This document shows, piece after piece, positions 7,001 through 8,555 of a stretch of 8,555 nt of DNA (its first letter is position 1; each line of letters opens with the position of its first letter). Made by a program: the position numbers and the translations under genes. Origin of the DNA: Syntrophaceae bacterium UBA4059. Its GTDB lineage: Bacteria > Desulfobacterota > Syntrophia > Syntrophales > Smithellaceae. The DNA is taken from assembly GCA_002382045.1 (NCBI GenBank), contig DFZJ01000139.1, forward strand, positions 1 to 8,555. Direction: 5' to 3'. The notes beneath the pieces are model-generated. The model ran no database searches and was not told the origin of the DNA. It worked only from the letters and a program-made list of their open reading frames with translations.

Positions 7001-7006
7001 AAGGAG
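7001..7006 (+). promoter_or_regulatory. strong ribosome binding site fixing the hpt start
   Basis: AAGGAG lies 7 nt before ATG 7014. It favours this start over in-frame upstream candidates (such as the one at 6969), which would add 15 unconserved residues. Confidence 0.8.
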
Positions 7007-7013
7007 CACCCAT

Positions 7014-7538
7014 ATGTCCACGTCATCGAAGGAAATTCTCATTCCCCGGACTGAAATCCTCAGACGTGTTCGGGAAATCGGCGATGAAATTTCCCGTGAC
7101 TACGCAGGCGAGGAAATCCTGGCCATCGGTGTTCTCAAAGGCGCTTTTATTTTTATGGCGGATTTGATCCGGGCGTTGTCCATTCCCTGTCAGACGGATT
7201 TTATGAGGGCGGCAAGTTACGGCGCCGGATCGGAAAGTTCGGGCAAAATCGTCATCACCAAAGATATTGAAATACCCATTGACGGCCGGAATATTCTGAT
7301 TGTAGAGGATATTGTCGATACCGGTTTAACGCTTCGGCATATTGTGGATACTTTAAAATCCAGAAATCCGAAATCCATTAAAGTCTGCACTTTTCTGGAC
7401 AAGCGAAAAAGAAGAAAAGTTCCTTTGGAAGCGGATTATGTCGGCTTTACGATGGATGACGGTTTTATTGTGGGGTATGGCTTGGATTTCAACGAACAGT
7501 ACCGCTCTTTACCGGATCTTTATGTGATCCAAAGCTGA
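7014..7538 (+). CDS. hpt: hypoxanthine phosphoribosyltransferase
   Basis: Hpt transfers phosphoribose from PRPP to hypoxanthine or guanine, giving IMP or GMP by purine salvage in the cytoplasm. The 174-residue length is typical of bacterial enzymes. Visible motifs: LKGAFIFMADL (41-51), whose LKG forms the pyrophosphate-binding loop; RAASYG (65-70), start of the flexible active-site loop; the PRPP signature ILIVEDIVDTGLTL (94-107) with Glu98, Asp99 and the probable general base Asp102; Lys123, which contacts the purine base in relatives; and DDGFIVGYGLDFNEQYR (148-164), the base-specificity and metal-binding end. These features separate it from adenine or xanthine phosphoribosyltransferases. 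It lies 24 bp before the zinc-ribbon gene and probably shares its transcript. A TTGACA-containing promoter may lie at 6950. It appears intact. Confidence 0.96.
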   Translation: MSTSSKEILIPRTEILRRVREIGDEISRDYAGEEILAIGVLKGAFIFMADLIRALSIPCQTDFMRAASYGAGSESSGKIVITKDIEIPIDGRNILIVEDIVDTGLTLRHIVDTLKSRNPKSIKVCTFLDKRKRRKVPLEADYVGFTMDDGFIVGYGLDFNEQYRSLPDLYVIQS

Positions 7539-7551
7539 AAGGAAGAAAAAA

Positions 7552-7556
7552 GAGGA
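7552..7556 (+). promoter_or_regulatory. ribosome binding site of the zinc-ribbon gene
   Basis: GAGGA lies 6 nt before ATG 7563, within an A/G-rich gap of 24 bp after hpt. It supports the start that places the zinc ribbon at the extreme N-terminus. Confidence 0.65.
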
Positions 7557-7562
7557 ACAACA

Positions 7563-8555
7563 ATGATCATACAATGTAAACAGTGCCGCACAAAATTCCG
7601 CTTTGATGATGCTCAAATCGTTGATGACGGCTTATGGGTGCGCTGCAGTCGCTGCGGACATGTATTTTTCCAGGATAATCCGAAGAAAATGAGTGGGACG
7701 GCGGATGCGCCGGCCATGAATCCGGTTTCTCCGCAAAATACCTACGCGGAAAGATCATCGGGCCGTTTGGCGTTTGAACCGGTGCGCAATGAGGCTGCTA
7801 AAAACGTACCGGATGATGACGTGGCCAGCTTTCTCAATGCCGTCATGGAACCGGAAAAAACCGCAAGCGATGGATTAAAACGGGAATCCCGACCAGCGAA
7901 TAAAGAAAGTAAGGATATTGCCGATATCGAGTTTTCATCAGGATTTGAAAACCTCCATGAAATGCACGAATCAGGGGATGAATCCGAAGAAACACCGCCC
8001 CCTCCGGTTCGTAAAAAAATCAGGCTGTGGCAGGTTGCGCTCTGGACGATCCTGGTGATTGTCGTTATACCGGCCGTCATCTATTTTGTTGTTTTCCCGC
8101 AACTGGGTGAACGCTATGTGAAACTGGGAGAACAGGGTATCAACATGGTTCTCAATGCGGCAGGCGTTGCGCAGCCGACACAAGGTCAGTTTGTAACAGG
8201 CCAGATCAAGCTCCAGAATGTGCGGCAGCGGATCATCAACAATTATATTCTGGGTAATATCCGGATTGTGGAAGGAACCGCACGCAATCAGGCGGATTTT
8301 TCCATGGCCCGCATCCTTGTTAAAGGCGATATCCTGGATGCTTATGCAGTTGTCCTGGATTCGAAGATGAGTTACGCGGGCAATGTTCTGACGGAAGAGG
8401 AGCTTACCAACCTGTCCGAAGAAGAAATTATAAAAAGGCTGTCCCTGCCGGAAGGACTCAATAATGCTAATGATCGGGTGATTCCCAACGGACAAATCCC
8501 TTTTATGATTGTTTTTACCCGTGACCAGCCGGGTGTCATCAAGACAACGGTTATG
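7563..8555 (+). CDS. MJ0042-type zinc-ribbon, single-pass membrane protein with DUF3426 domain (3' end outside window)
   Basis: The reading frame is open from ATG 7563 to the window end, giving 331 residues with no stop, so the C-terminus is missing. An N-terminal zinc ribbon has CKQC (Cys5, Cys8) and CSRC (Cys28, Cys31), the MJ0042 family pattern. A polar, acidic, probably disordered linker (about 40-147) ends in a proline run and a basic patch (RKKIR, 150-154). One membrane segment follows (about 156-178, LWQVALWTILVIVVIPAVIYFVVF). The remainder (about 200-331) resembles DUF3426 (ILGNIRIVEGTARNQADF, 229-246; NGQIPFMIVFTRDQPG, 309-324). With a basic cytoplasmic flank, the ribbon should be inside and DUF3426 in the periplasm. 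The function of such proteins is not established; a link between cytoplasmic metal or nucleic-acid sensing and the envelope is only a guess. It follows hpt by 24 bp with a good ribosome binding site. Confidence 0.85.
   Translation, partial: MIIQCKQCRTKFRFDDAQIVDDGLWVRCSRCGHVFFQDNPKKMSGTADAPAMNPVSPQNTYAERSSGRLAFEPVRNEAAKNVPDDDVASFLNAVMEPEKTASDGLKRESRPANKESKDIADIEFSSGFENLHEMHESGDESEETPPPPVRKKIRLWQVALWTILVIVVIPAVIYFVVFPQLGERYVKLGEQGINMVLNAAGVAQPTQGQFVTGQIKLQNVRQRIINNYILGNIRIVEGTARNQADFSMARILVKGDILDAYAVVLDSKMSYAGNVLTEEELTNLSEEEIIKRLSLPEGLNNANDRVIPNGQIPFMIVFTRDQPGVIKTTVM

Noticed and set aside
7971..8495. Minus-strand ORF of 174 codons opposite the DUF3426 gene
   Set aside because: The plus frame has a ribosome binding site, zinc ribbon, membrane segment and a DUF3426-like domain; the minus ORF has none of these.
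1..8555. CRISPR array, tRNA/rRNA, insertion sequence, prophage or defence genes
   Set aside because: No regularly spaced repeats, transposase or integrase motifs, RNA gene signatures or toxin-antitoxin pairs were recognised on either strand.

Overview
The window reads as an ordinary chromosomal stretch of a Gram-negative anaerobe, most likely a member of the Desulfobacterota (former Deltaproteobacteria), perhaps near Syntrophus or Smithella. That placement is inferred from gene content and remembered family distribution: the fused radical SAM/DUF2344 protein, an MJ0042 zinc-ribbon/DUF3426 membrane protein, a Cys-rich CxxCC protein, and an intergenic palindrome of the 'TGTCATTRCGAG' type. No search was run. 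No phage, IS element, CRISPR array, tRNA or rRNA was seen.

Layout. Positions 37-2031 (+) encode UvrB, the damage-verifying helicase of nucleotide excision repair. It faces, tail to tail and only 3 bp away, a two-gene minus-strand unit. That unit is a 132-residue unrecognised protein (4942-4544) followed 34 bp later by an 824-residue TIGR03960-type radical SAM protein (4509-2035). The 266-bp region 4943-5208 is the only sizeable non-coding stretch. It holds a roughly 95-bp imperfect palindromic repeat, a near-consensus sigma-70 promoter pointing right, and a small leader hairpin overlapping the likely purU ribosome binding site.

From 5209 onward everything is on the plus strand: purU (10-formyl-THF deformylase), a Cys-rich protein with a likely metal-binding N-terminal half, hpt (hypoxanthine phosphoribosyltransferase) with its own probable promoter and a strong ribosome binding site, and a zinc-ribbon/transmembrane/DUF3426 protein that runs off the right edge. 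That last gene is open to the window end.

How the genes relate. purU and hpt both bear on purine and one-carbon economy: PurU releases formate and free THF, and Hpt salvages hypoxanthine or guanine with PRPP. The Cys-rich protein between them and the small protein before the radical SAM gene are the least understood members. Nothing here amounts to a clear new multi-gene system. The observations most worth follow-up are the Cys-rich protein, the small partner of the radical SAM protein, a 22-codon ORF bridging purU and its neighbour, and the repeat/promoter/hairpin arrangement ahead of purU.
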